The position numbers and the translations under genes were made by a program. A stretch of 64,000 nt of DNA from Prescottella defluvii (GTDB lineage Bacteria > Actinomycetota > Actinomycetes > Mycobacteriales > Mycobacteriaceae), in contig NZ_JPOC01000051.1 of assembly GCF_000738775.1 (NCBI RefSeq), forward strand, positions 62,001 to 126,000. The letters run 5' to 3'. Below, piece after piece: positions 1-9,038 of this stretch. How positions within the stretch are numbered: position 1 is the first letter of the stretch; every line of letters starts with the position of its first letter. The notes under the pieces are model-generated. The model had not been told where the DNA came from. It made no database searches and was given only the letters and a program-made list of their open reading frames with translations.

Positions 1-92
1 GCTGCCACCGAGGTCGATGAGGTCGGGGGCGAACACCACGCGTCACCACACGCCCTCGGCAGCATGTACCGCAGCACGAGCGCCGGACAGAC
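1..92. other. Window edge, unassigned
   Basis: No gene can be supported here. On the minus strand a GTG at 37-39 follows an in-frame stop and opens a frame reading VVFAPDLIDLGGS out of the window; it could be the start of a gene that runs leftwards beyond base 1, but twelve codons are too few to name it. Confidence 0.25.
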
Positions 93-143
93 AGCTGAAG
101 GGTCCGTTCATGCGCTGCCAGCGCATGAACGGACCCTTCAGCT
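93..143. terminator. 25-bp perfect palindrome, likely terminator or repeat element
   Basis: Arms 93-117 and 119-143 are exact reverse complements (25 bp) separated by one base (C118). The core is GGGTCCGTTCATGCG and its complement. It lies about 90 bp past the stop of the minus-strand rpf gene, so it could end that transcript. There is no T-run on either side, so it would be an actinobacterial U-less hairpin. The very long perfect stem with almost no loop is also what a dispersed palindromic repeat would look like. Confidence 0.6.
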
Positions 144-229
144 CAACCAGATGGCGACACTGCGGCATGGCACAGCCCCGCCGGGACGGGACACCGGCGG
201 GGCTGCGAGTTCGTTCGGCGCGAGACCGA

Positions 230-1022
<793 letters not shown>

Positions 1023-1171
1023 CCGCGATTTCGGTACGAACGTCCAGGTGCCGGAGCCCGCCGGCAACGTTTCCCCAGAACCTGTCGGCGTGTCCGCAAC
1101 TCGACAGACCGTTTGTTATCCATCTGTTACGTGACAACCATCACGCCTATTCGATGGCGTGGGTCACACGA

Positions 1172-1861
1172 TCAGCCGCGCCCGACGCTCCCCGCAGCGA
1201 GATCCGAGTCGCTGAGAAGTACCTCGATCTCGGCCCCCAATTCGATGCCGGGTGCGAGCGGCAGTCGGTCACCACTCCAGAATCGGCCCGGGTCGTACCA
1301 GTTGGTCTTGCGATCGCCGGTCAGCAGGCCCATCGCCTCCAACGTCGACGCCACCACCTCGGCGCAGTAGGCACTCTCGAGACCCGCGTTCGAAGCGCGG
1401 CCGCCACGGGACCGCAACGACGGCAGTCGACCGCCGAACCACCGCGAGGCCAGCTTGGCCGTCGACGGGAACGGAGTGCCGTCCAGCCGCGCGATCGTTC
1501 GCAGCAGGGCATCCTCCTGCTCGCGGGTCACGGGGTCGGCCAGCTGACGCAGCCAGCCGCGCTGCCCGTAGCGGGCGCCCCACACCTGTACCGCCGCCCG
1601 CAGGTCGTGCAACTGGACACCGCGCTGGAACTTCCCCGTCCACATGTCCTGCAGCGAGTGCCCGAGTTCGGCGTGCCACATCAGCGGCGGAAGATCGTCG
1701 AGCACGACGGACATGCCGACGTGGTTGACGGGGCTGTTCGTCAATGTCTGGATCGCCCGGTCGGCTCCGGACTGGCCCCGGAAGATCCAGATGTCGCCCG
1801 TGCGGGTCGCGTCCACCGCGTCGTCGAGGCTGACCTGTGATGGATGCATCCGCCGAGTCAT
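1172..1861 (-). CDS. Permuted papain-like (NlpC/P60-superfamily, YiiX-like) protein
   Basis: A soluble protein of 229 residues without signal peptide or membrane segment. The motif SPVNHVGM (His47) near the N-terminus and SAYCAEVV (Cys166) late in the chain give the His-before-Cys order of the circularly permuted papain-like amidases (YiiX/C92-type), together with GDIWIFRG at 22-29 which forms the first strand. Family members hydrolyse amide or thioester bonds; the substrate here is unknown. ATG 1861 is chosen because a TAGGCT -10 box ends 6 bases before it, fitting a leaderless mRNA; a second ATG lies four codons in. It is divergent from the small gene at 1879. Confidence 0.7.
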   Translation of the reverse strand: MTRRMHPSQVSLDDAVDATRTGDIWIFRGQSGADRAIQTLTNSPVNHVGMSVVLDDLPPLMWHAELGHSLQDMWTGKFQRGVQLHDLRAAVQVWGARYGQRGWLRQLADPVTREQEDALLRTIARLDGTPFPSTAKLASRWFGGRLPSLRSRGGRASNAGLESAYCAEVVASTLEAMGLLTGDRKTNWYDPGRFWSGDRLPLAPGIELGAEIEVLLSDSDLAAGSVGRG

Positions 1862-1878
1862 CCACCTAGCCTAGAGCG
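1862..1878. promoter_or_regulatory. Overlapping divergent -10 elements serving two leaderless genes
   Basis: TAGCCTA at 1867-1873 contains TAGCCT for the plus strand (1867-1872) and, on the minus strand, TAGGCT (1873-1868). Each hexamer is exactly 6 bases from an ATG (1879 plus, 1861 minus). The whole intergenic region is 17 bp, so the start points of both transcripts should coincide with the start codons. Confidence 0.65.
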
Positions 1879-2127
1879 ATGCGCATCGACAGCAGACATC
1901 TGTGGAAGGCCCTCGGGCTGGCCGGCGCCCTCGGCGTCGCGGCCACCGGCGCGCTCGCCGTGCGGGCCGAACGACAGCGTCGCGCATACACACCCGACGA
2001 GGTCCGCGACCGCCTGCACACCCGTTTCGCGCAGGCGTCGGCGGCCGCGGACCGCACCGTGGTGGAACTCGTCGACGCGAAGCCGTCACTGCGGCAACGC
2101 CTGTCGCGGCTACTGCGCCGACGGTGA
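1879..2127 (+). CDS. Small single-pass membrane protein, unknown function
   Basis: An 82-residue protein with one N-terminal hydrophobic segment (about residues 9-28, ALGLAGALGVAATGALAV), followed by a charged Arg-rich tail (about 29-82) that should lie in the cytoplasm. It is not recognised beyond being a typical small actinobacterial membrane protein. The start is fixed by the TAGCCT -10 box 6 bases upstream, giving a leaderless message. It is divergent from the papain-like gene and convergent with the aminotransferase that ends 17 bp downstream. Coding bias matches its neighbours. Confidence 0.7.
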   Translation: MRIDSRHLWKALGLAGALGVAATGALAVRAERQRRAYTPDEVRDRLHTRFAQASAAADRTVVELVDAKPSLRQRLSRLLRRR

Positions 2128-2144
2128 ACGGACGGTGAGCGAAA

Positions 2145-3371
2145 TCAGCCGAGCGCCTTGGCCACTCCGGCCGCCATCTCGGCGACCTGCTCGTCGGTCA
2201 TGACGAACGACGGCGAGAACTGCATCGCGCCCTGACCGGCAGCGCGACCGGAGATCCCGAACTCGCGCAGGGTCTTCACGAACGGCAGCGCCTCCGCGGG
2301 ATCGGCCAACTGCACCGCGGCGACGGCACCGATACCGCTGCGCACCTCCGCGACCCGCGGATGCTGCGAGAGCGGGGCGAGATGCTCGTGCAGCGACGCC
2401 TCGAGCCGCTTCGACTCCGCGAGCAGGTTCTCCCGCTCGACGATGTCGAGATTGGCCATGGCCGCGGCGGCGGCCCCGGCGTGACCGCCGTAGGTGTACC
2501 CGTGCCGCCACCACACTCCCCCGCCGAAGAACGGTTCCGCGACCGTCGGCGCGACGAACACCGCACCCATCGGCACATACCCCGAGGTGAGTCCCTTGGC
2601 GGTGGTGATCATGTCCGGCTGCAGATCGAAGCGCGTCGAGGCGAACCACGATCCGCCGATCCGGCCGAAACCGGTGACGACCTCGTCGACGACGAACAGG
2701 ATGTCGTGTTCCCGGCAGATCTCGCGGACCTCACGGAGATACCCCTCGGGCGGCAGGTAGATGCCGCCCGCACCGATGATCGGTTCGCAGAAGAACGCCG
2801 CGATCGTCTCGGCGCCCTCCCGTTCGATCAGCTCGAGCAGACTCTTCGCCTCGTCCCACTCCACGGTGCGGGCATCGGCCATGAGTTCGCCGTAGCCCTC
2901 CCGGTTGACCGGGATCCCGGCGAGCGCAGTTCCCGCGACGTGCATGCCGTGATACGCCTTCTGCCGGCCCACGATCAACGTCTTCGACGGCCGGCCCACC
3001 TCGGTCCAGTACCGGCGCGCGAGCTTGGCGGCGGTGTCGACCGAATCGGATCCACCCGAGGTGAAGAACACCTTGGACCCGGGCACGGGGGCGATGGCCG
3101 CCAGGCGCTCCGCGAGCGCGACGGTGATGTCGGAGGTGAAGTCACCGAAGTTCGAGAAGTGCGCGACCTTCGACAACTGCGCGGCGACGGCGTCGGCGAT
3201 CTCGGTCCGTCCGTGCCCGACGTTGGTGAACCACAGGCCCGCGGTCGCGTCTAGATACCGGGTTCCGGCGTCGTCCCAGATGTACGCACCCTCACCGCGG
3301 GCGACGACGAACGCGCCGTCGCGCTGCACCGCTCCCATGTCGGCGAATCCGTGCCACAGTGCTCCACTCAT
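2145..3371 (-). CDS. Class III PLP-dependent aminotransferase (omega-amino acid type)
   Basis: A 408-residue fold-type I aminotransferase. FVVDEVVTGFGRIG carries the Asp that binds the pyridine nitrogen, and ITTAKGLTSGYVPMGAV contains the Schiff-base lysine; FTSGGSDSVDTAAKLAR is the phosphate-binding turn. The family moves the terminal amino group of omega-amino acids or polyamines (putrescine, beta-alanine, GABA) to pyruvate or 2-oxoglutarate; the sequence alone does not fix the substrate. The C-terminal part is somewhat shorter than the 450 residues usual for putrescine or taurine enzymes, but all core motifs are present. It is a single gene, convergent with the small gene ending at 2127 and followed upstream by 211 bp of intergenic DNA. 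Confidence 0.88.
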   Translation of the reverse strand: MSGALWHGFADMGAVQRDGAFVVARGEGAYIWDDAGTRYLDATAGLWFTNVGHGRTEIADAVAAQLSKVAHFSNFGDFTSDITVALAERLAAIAPVPGSKVFFTSGGSDSVDTAAKLARRYWTEVGRPSKTLIVGRQKAYHGMHVAGTALAGIPVNREGYGELMADARTVEWDEAKSLLELIEREGAETIAAFFCEPIIGAGGIYLPPEGYLREVREICREHDILFVVDEVVTGFGRIGGSWFASTRFDLQPDMITTAKGLTSGYVPMGAVFVAPTVAEPFFGGGVWWRHGYTYGGHAGAAAAAMANLDIVERENLLAESKRLEASLHEHLAPLSQHPRVAEVRSGIGAVAAVQLADPAEALPFVKTLREFGISGRAAGQGAMQFSPSFVMTDEQVAEMAAGVAKALG

Positions 3372-3567
3372 CCGCGCTCTGCCCCTCAGCTCATGTTTCC
3401 CGGTCGCATGCCGTCTCCCGCGACTTTCCGGCGACTATGCCACGGAAACCGGATCGGGTTCGTCGCCACCGGAGCGGAATCGCGCAGCAATCGGTGTGAC
3501 GGCGGTCCTGCGCGGATGTTCGCACGGCCGGGGCGGTTCCAGCCGGAATTGCCGTTGCGCGCTTCGA

Positions 3568-3573
3568 TAGGCT
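3568..3573 (+). promoter_or_regulatory. -10 box of hrpA
   Basis: TAGGCT, 9 bases before ATG 3583. No good Shine-Dalgarno is spaced for either candidate start, so a leaderless or near-leaderless mRNA is likely. Confidence 0.5.
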
Positions 3574-3582
3574 GTGCGGAGC

Positions 3583-6500
3583 ATGTCGACATCACCATCA
3601 GCAGCCGAGACCGGGTTCGATCGCCGCGAGGCGAGGAAGCGACTCGGTGCCCTCACCATCCGCGACGAGCACCGGCTCCGCCGACGCCTCGACCGCGCCA
3701 AGTCCCCGTCCGCACTCGCCGCACTCTCCGACGAGATCTCCGCGGCCGAGTTGCGCATCGAGGGCCGCCGCGCGCAGGTCCCGCCGCTCACCTACCCGGA
3801 ATCGTTGCCGGTCACGCAGCGCCGCGAGGACATCGCCGCGGCGATCGCCTCGCACCAGGTGGTGATCGTCGCCGGCGAGACCGGCTCCGGCAAGACCACC
3901 CAGATCCCCAAGATCTGCATGGAACTGGGGCGCGGCATCCGCGGCATGATCGGGCACACCCAGCCCCGCCGTCTGGCGGCCCGCACGGTCGCCGAGCGGA
4001 TCGCCGAGGAGGTGGGCCGGGAACTCGGCGACACCATCGGCTACACCGTCCGCTTCACCGACCAGGTGTCCGACTCGACGCTGGTCAAACTGATGACCGA
4101 CGGCATCCTGCTCGCCGAGATCCAGCGGGACCGGATGCTGCGCCGCTACGACACGCTCATCATCGACGAGGCGCACGAGCGCAGTCTCAACATCGACTTC
4201 ATCCTCGGCTACCTCAAGCAGTTGCTGCCGCGGCGCCCCGACCTCAAGGTGATCATCACCTCGGCGACCATCGACCCGGAGCGGTTCGCCGAACACTTCG
4301 CGGTCGACGGCGTGCCCGCCCCCATCGTCGAGGTGTCGGGCCGGACGTTCCCGGTCGAGATGCGCTACCGCCCGCTCACCGTCGAGGTGGGCGACCAGAC
4401 CTTCGACCGCGACCCCGTCGACGCGGTGTGTGAGGCCGTCGAGGAACTCGCCGCCGAAGGTGACGGCGACATCCTGGTGTTCCTGTCCGGCGAACGCGAG
4501 ATCCGGGACACCGCCGATGCACTGCGGGACCGCAAGTACCGCAACACCGAGATCCTGCCGCTGTACGCCCGACTGTCGGCGGCGGAACAGCACCGTGTGT
4601 TCTCCCCGCACACCGGTCGGCGCGTCGTGCTGTCCACGAACGTCGCCGAGACGTCGCTGACGGTGCCCGGCATCCGATACGTGATCGACCCGGGCACCGC
4701 GCGCATCTCGCGGTACTCGGTCCGCACCAAGGTGCAGCGTCTGCCGATCGAACCGATCTCGCAGGCCTCGGCCCGCCAGCGCGCCGGGCGGTGCGGCCGC
4801 GTCGCGGACGGAATCTGCATCCGCCTCTACGCGGAGGACGACTTCGAGTCCCGGCCCGCGTTCACCGAACCCGAGATCCTGCGCACCAACCTCGCGTCGG
4901 TGGTCCTGCAGATGACTGCGCTGGGGCTCGGCGACATCGAGGCGTTCCCGTTCGTGGAGAAGCCCGACCCGCGGGCGATCCGGGACGGCATCGCACTGCT
5001 CGAGGAGCTCGGGGCGATCGCGTCGGGCAAGCCGGCCACCGGCGACGGTGCGGCACCCGACGCTCAGGCAGCCGGAGGCCCGCAACTGACCGCGACCGGA
5101 CGCGAACTGGCGCAGTTGCCGGTCGATCCGCGGATGGCGCGGATGCTCGTCGAGGCGCACCGCAACGGCTGCCTGCGCGAAGTACTGGTGATCGTGTCCG
5201 CGCTGTCCATCCAGGACGTGCGCGAGCGCCCCGCCGAATTCCAGCAGGCGGCCGACGAGAAGCATGCGCGCTTCAACGTGGAGAACTCGGACTTCCTGGC
5301 CTACCTGAGGCTGTGGGAGTACCTGCGCGAACAGCGGAAGGAACTGAGTTCGAGCCAGTTCCGGAAGATGTGCCGCAACGAGTTCCTGCACTGGCTGCGC
5401 ATCCGGGAGTGGCAGGACCTGCACGGGCAGCTGCGCCAGATCACCCGTGGACTCGGCTGGGAGAACTCCGATTCTGGCAGCGAGACAGCTGAGGCGAGCG
5501 AGGCCGGCGAGGCCCTGATCCACCAGTCACTGCTGGCGGGCCTGCTCTCGCACATCGGACTGCGCGAGGGCGACAAGCGCGACTTCCTCGGTGCCCGTGG
5601 CAGCAGGTTCGCGATCTTCCCCGGCTCCAGCCTGTTCAAGAAGCCGCCCCGCTGGGTGATGGCGTCGGAACTGGTCGAGACATCGCGGCTGTGGGCGCGG
5701 ATGGCGGCCCGCATCGAGCCCGAATGGGCCGAGAAGCTGGCCCCGCACCTCGTCAAGCGCACCTATTCGGAGCCGCACTGGTCCACCAAGCGGGCGTGCG
5801 CGATGGCCTACGAGCGGGTCACGCTCTACGGCGTCCCGCTCGTCACCGGACGCCCCGTCACCTACGCCTCGATCGACCCCGAGACCTCCCGCGAGTTGTT
5901 CATCCGCCATGCGCTGGTGCAGGGCGAGTGGCAGACGCAGCACAAGTTCTTCCACGCCAACCGTGCACTCCTCGACGACGTCGAGGAACTCGAGCACCGG
6001 GCCCGACGTCGCGACATCCTCGTCGACGACGAGACGCTGTTCGAGTTCTACGACGAGCGGGTCGGTCCGGAAGCGGTGTCCGCCAAACACTTCGACACGT
6101 GGTGGAAGCAGGCACGGCGCTCGGATCCGAATCTGCTGAACTTCACCACCGCCACGGTGGTCAACGCGGACTCCGCGGCCGTCCTCGGGGGCGACTACCC
6201 CGATGCGTGGCGCCAGGGCGACATCCAGTTCCCCTTGACGTACCAGTTCGAACCCGGCACCGAGGACGACGGCGTCACCGCGCGGATCCCGGTGGCGCTG
6301 CTCGCGGGCCTGCGGCCGGTCGGGTTCGACTGGCTGGTGCCCGGCATGCGCACCGAACTGGTCACCGCACTGATCAAGACGCTGCCGAAGCAGTTGCGCC
6401 GCCAGGTGGTGCCGGCCCCGGACTTCGCCGCCGCCGCACTGGCCGCCGTCAAGCCGCGATCGGAGTCGCTGGTACACGCGATGGCACGGGAGTTGTCGCG

Positions 6501-7551
6501 CCTGGGTTCGTGCCGGATCGAACCGACGGACTTCGACGTCGCGTCGCTACCGCCGCATCTGCGGATGACGTTCGCCGCGGTGGACGAGAAGGGCACGGTC
6601 CTCGGCCGGGACAAGAGCCTGGCCGCACTGCGCCGGTCGCTGGCACCGCGGGTCGAGGTGGAGGTCGCCAAGGCGACCTCGACCACCGAGCGGCCCGCCG
6701 CACCGGTCTGGACGGCCCAGACCCTGGGCACCTTGCCGTCGTCGGTGACCCGAACTCTGGGCGGACAGAAGGTGACCGGGTATCCGGCGCTGGTGCCCGA
6801 GGACGACGGCGTCGCCGTCCGCGTCCTGACCACCCCGGCGGCGCAGCGTGCCGCGATGCGGGCCGGCACCCGCGAACTGCTACTGAAGGCGATTCCGACG
6901 CAGGCCAAGTCGGTGACGAACGGCATGAGCAACGCCGACCGTCTCGCGCTCGGGCAGAACCCGGACGGCAGCTTCGACGCCCTCCTCGACGACTGCCGGG
7001 CCTGCGCGGTCGACGAGTTGATCGCCGAGAACGGTGGCCCGGTGCTCGATCCGGCCGCGTTCGAGGCGTTGACCGGCAAGGTCCGTGCACAGCTCGCCAC
7101 CCGTGTCGCACGCCTGCTCCGCCTGCTGCTTCCCACTCTCGCAGAGGCGCACCGGCTGTCGGTCGTCCTCGAACGGTCCGTCGGCGAAGCCGCGGACGAC
7201 GTCCGCGAGCAGCGGGAGTCGTTGCTGTTCCCCGGCTTCGTCACCGAACTCGGCTCCAAACGGCTGAAGGACCTGCCTCGGTATCTGGCGGCCGCAACGC
7301 TGCGACTCGAGTCGCTGCCCGGCAGCGCCCAACGCGACCAGGCGGGCATGGACGCCCTCGATCGTGTGTACGCCGCCTACGACCGGATGCTGTCGGCGCT
7401 GCCCGAGGAGCGCCGAGGAGACGACGACGTCAATGAGATCCTCTGGAAGATAGAGGAGTTGCGGGTGAGCCTGTTCGCCCAGTCACTGGGCACCGCGATC
7501 CCCGTGTCGGAGAAGCGCGTGCTCAAGGCGATCGACGCGATCCGGCGGTAG
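3583..7551 (+). CDS. hrpA: ATP-dependent RNA helicase HrpA (DEAH box)
   Basis: A 1322-residue DEAH-box RNA helicase. In order: GETGSGKTTQIPK (motif I, about residue 98), TQPRRLAARTVAERIAEE (Ia), DEAHERSLNIDF (II), TSATIDPERFAEHF (III), then the second RecA domain with LSTNVAETSLTVPGIRYVID and QRAGRCGR (VI), a ratchet/HA2 region, the OB-fold and the very long C-terminal HrpA extension (about 750 residues) typical of the bacterial family. HrpA in E. coli acts on stalled translating ribosomes. ATG 3583 is preferred over the in-frame GTG at 3574 because of the -10 box. A single gene, convergent with nrdR 29 bp downstream. Full length and intact. Confidence 0.96.
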   Translation: MSTSPSAAETGFDRREARKRLGALTIRDEHRLRRRLDRAKSPSALAALSDEISAAELRIEGRRAQVPPLTYPESLPVTQRREDIAAAIASHQVVIVAGETGSGKTTQIPKICMELGRGIRGMIGHTQPRRLAARTVAERIAEEVGRELGDTIGYTVRFTDQVSDSTLVKLMTDGILLAEIQRDRMLRRYDTLIIDEAHERSLNIDFILGYLKQLLPRRPDLKVIITSATIDPERFAEHFAVDGVPAPIVEVSGRTFPVEMRYRPLTVEVGDQTFDRDPVDAVCEAVEELAAEGDGDILVFLSGEREIRDTADALRDRKYRNTEILPLYARLSAAEQHRVFSPHTGRRVVLSTNVAETSLTVPGIRYVIDPGTARISRYSVRTKVQRLPIEPISQASARQRAGRCGRVADGICIRLYAEDDFESRPAFTEPEILRTNLASVVLQMTALGLGDIEAFPFVEKPDPRAIRDGIALLEELGAIASGKPATGDGAAPDAQAAGGPQLTATGRELAQLPVDPRMARMLVEAHRNGCLREVLVIVSALSIQDVRERPAEFQQAADEKHARFNVENSDFLAYLRLWEYLREQRKELSSSQFRKMCRNEFLHWLRIREWQDLHGQLRQITRGLGWENSDSGSETAEASEAGEALIHQSLLAGLLSHIGLREGDKRDFLGARGSRFAIFPGSSLFKKPPRWVMASELVETSRLWARMAARIEPEWAEKLAPHLVKRTYSEPHWSTKRACAMAYERVTLYGVPLVTGRPVTYASIDPETSRELFIRHALVQGEWQTQHKFFHANRALLDDVEELEHRARRRDILVDDETLFEFYDERVGPEAVSAKHFDTWWKQARRSDPNLLNFTTATVVNADSAAVLGGDYPDAWRQGDIQFPLTYQFEPGTEDDGVTARIPVALLAGLRPVGFDWLVPGMRTELVTALIKTLPKQLRRQVVPAPDFAAAALAAVKPRSESLVHAMARELSRLGSCRIEPTDFDVASLPPHLRMTFAAVDEKGTVLGRDKSLAALRRSLAPRVEVEVAKATSTTERPAAPVWTAQTLGTLPSSVTRTLGGQKVTGYPALVPEDDGVAVRVLTTPAAQRAAMRAGTRELLLKAIPTQAKSVTNGMSNADRLALGQNPDGSFDALLDDCRACAVDELIAENGGPVLDPAAFEALTGKVRAQLATRVARLLRLLLPTLAEAHRLSVVLERSVGEAADDVREQRESLLFPGFVTELGSKRLKDLPRYLAAATLRLESLPGSAQRDQAGMDALDRVYAAYDRMLSALPEERRGDDDVNEILWKIEELRVSLFAQSLGTAIPVSEKRVLKAIDAIRR

Positions 7552-7580
7552 TACCGCGGACCGGGAGCCGACCGGCCGGG

Positions 7581-8072
7581 TCACTCGGCGGCGGACTCCG
7601 CATCGGCCAGGTCGGCGGTGCGGCTTTCGCGGTGCGCACGGAGATCCGTGATCTCGCGCTCGAAGTCCTCCGCGGAACTGAACGAGCGGTAGACCGAGGC
7701 GAAGCGGAGGTAGGCCACCTCGTCGAGATCACGCAGCGGACCGAGGATCGCCAATCCGACCTCGTGGCTGGGGATCTCGGGGGAACCCGACGCCCGGACG
7801 GTGTCCTCGACCTGCTGGGCCAGCTTGTTCAGTGCGTCGTTGTCGACCTGGCGTCCCTGGCAGGCCCGGCGCACGCCCTGGACCACCTTCTCCCGACTGA
7901 ATGGCTCCGTGACACCGCTGCGCTTGACCACCGCCAGCACGGCGGTCTCGACTGTCGTGAATCGGCGGCCACACTCCGGGCACGAGCGACGGCGACGAAT
8001 CGCGGCGCCCTCGTCCGCCTCTCGGGAATCGACCACGCGCGAATCGGGATGCCGGCAGAACGGGCAGTGCAT
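7581..8072 (-). CDS. nrdR: Transcriptional repressor NrdR of ribonucleotide reductase genes
   Basis: A 163-residue protein. The N-terminal zinc ribbon shows CPFC (residues 3-6) and CPECGRRF (about 31-38); an ATP-cone domain follows (about 49-139: [27 protein letters not shown]). NrdR binds ATP/dATP and represses nrd operons through NrdR boxes. ATG 8072 is chosen because [19 protein letters not shown] is the conserved N-terminus and AAGGAA lies just upstream; a longer in-frame extension has no family support. In mycobacteria the gene also sits beside lexA, separated by an SOS-controlled cell-wall gene, as here. No ribonucleotide reductase gene is in the window. Confidence 0.96.
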   Translation of the reverse strand: MHCPFCRHPDSRVVDSREADEGAAIRRRRSCPECGRRFTTVETAVLAVVKRSGVTEPFSREKVVQGVRRACQGRQVDNDALNKLAQQVEDTVRASGSPEIPSHEVGLAILGPLRDLDEVAYLRFASVYRSFSSAEDFEREITDLRAHRESRTADLADAESAAE

Positions 8073-8121
8073 GGTGTTTCCTTCGTAGCCATCGTGGCCG
8101 CTGCGCCGCTTCTCGACCGAT

Positions 8122-8142
8122 GCCGGTTCCAACAGAACCGGC
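8122..8142 (-). other. Hairpin in the nrdR leader
   Basis: GCCGGTTC (8122-8129) and GAACCGGC (8135-8142) form a perfect 8-bp stem with a 5-base loop, 50 bases before the nrdR start. A TATCCT box on the minus strand at 8209-8204 could be the -10, giving a leader of about 130 bases. No T-run follows the stem, so it is not an obvious terminator. Confidence 0.4.
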
Positions 8143-8324
8143 TCACGCAGGGGAGACACGATATCGACGCGACCACGCGATGTGGTGTGACTGACAGGAT
8201 TCGAGGATACCCGCCCCACCCAGACCGGTAGTGACTCCCGGGTACCCAATCGAATCAGCGTCGATTCCGACCGTGCTGACAGTCCCATGCTCGGACGCCT
8301 CCTCCATTCGCGACCGGAGTCCGG

Positions 8325-8768
8325 TCATCTCGCGGGCGACTCGACTCCCTGGCCACGTGCCGTGTCGCTGACCGAGGTCGCCGCCCCGGAATCCCTGGCC
8401 GCCCCGGGTTCTCCCGCCGTCAGGTTCGCGAGCGCATACAGACCCACCACGACGCCGGCGGTGACGACCACGGTCGAGACGACCGCCGACAGGCCCTCTA
8501 ATCGGGACCGGGAACGGATCCGATCGTGCGACGGGTGCGATGCGGCCGACACCCGGGAACCCCGCGCGCCATGCCGGGGAACGGCGTCGTAGTGCACGAC
8601 ACCGGCCGCCGGCCGCTGCGAATCCACGGGCCGGGACCGCGCCGGGCGATACTCCCGCACCTCGCCGCGGTCGATGATCACGCCGGACGCGTCCGCCCGC
8701 AGGTAGACGCCCCGGCGGCACGTCGGCGCGCGGCCGACCGACCCATTCCCCGAAAGTGCGATTCCCAT
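8325..8768 (-). CDS. SOS-linked single-pass membrane protein in the chiZ (Rv2719c) position, LysM absent
   Basis: A 147-residue protein: an Arg-rich cytoplasmic region (residues 1-90), one membrane segment (about 93-115, LSAVVSTVVVTAGVVVGLYAL) and a short Ser/Ala/Gly-rich tail. Position and build match the mycobacterial lexA-divergent gene Rv2719c (ChiZ), which is induced by DNA damage and has a C-terminal LysM domain. Here the frame stops about 30 residues after the membrane segment and I find no LysM in the following 250 bases in any minus frame. GGGAGG sits 7 bases before ATG 8768, which fixes the start. An SOS box lies 87 bp upstream. It may delay division during DNA damage; that is inferred from position only. 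Confidence 0.65.
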   Translation of the reverse strand: MGIALSGNGSVGRAPTCRRGVYLRADASGVIIDRGEVREYRPARSRPVDSQRPAAGVVHYDAVPRHGARGSRVSAASHPSHDRIRSRSRLEGLSAVVSTVVVTAGVVVGLYALANLTAGEPGAARDSGAATSVSDTARGQGVESPAR

Positions 8769-8854
8769 CCGAACCCTCCCAGCGAGTCGTCGAGCGGTTT
8801 CCACTTGTCGTACATCCGAACAACCAGACAACCATTGTTCGATCATGCGTTCGA

Positions 8855-8870
8855 TAGAACACATATTCGA
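8855..8870. promoter_or_regulatory. LexA operator (SOS box) for the divergent membrane-protein gene
   Basis: TAGAACACATATTCGA against the actinobacterial consensus TCGAACNNNNGTTCGA: two mismatches, one per arm. It is nearer to the minus-strand gene at 8768 than to lexA. Confidence 0.6.
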
Positions 8871-8917
8871 TTTCTACCACGCGGCTGCGGCAAAGTCAGT
8901 AGTTTCGACGACACAGC

Positions 8918-8933
8918 TCGAACAGATGTTTGA
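8918..8933. promoter_or_regulatory. LexA operator and promoter of lexA
   Basis: TCGAACAGATGTTTGA matches the SOS consensus at all but one position. Its right arm overlaps a possible -35 TTTGAA (8929-8934), with TAGATT (8953-8958) 18 bases on as -10, so bound LexA would block its own promoter. Confidence 0.8.
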
Positions 8934-9038
8934 AGTGGCGGGAAGATCGGGATAGATTCGTGGCAGAACACACAGACACGCACCGACTCACCACACTCGG
9001 CCCGCGAGCCGCTGGAGCCGTGAAGGAGGCCACGCGCC

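Noticed and set aside
3598-5523. Open frame of 641 codons opposite hrpA
   Set aside because: Antisense to helicase motifs; no domain and low-complexity composition.
8155-8168. ACACGATATCGACG as a possible NrdR box
   Set aside because: Only the left half fits the consensus ACACWATAT and there is no second box at the usual spacing.
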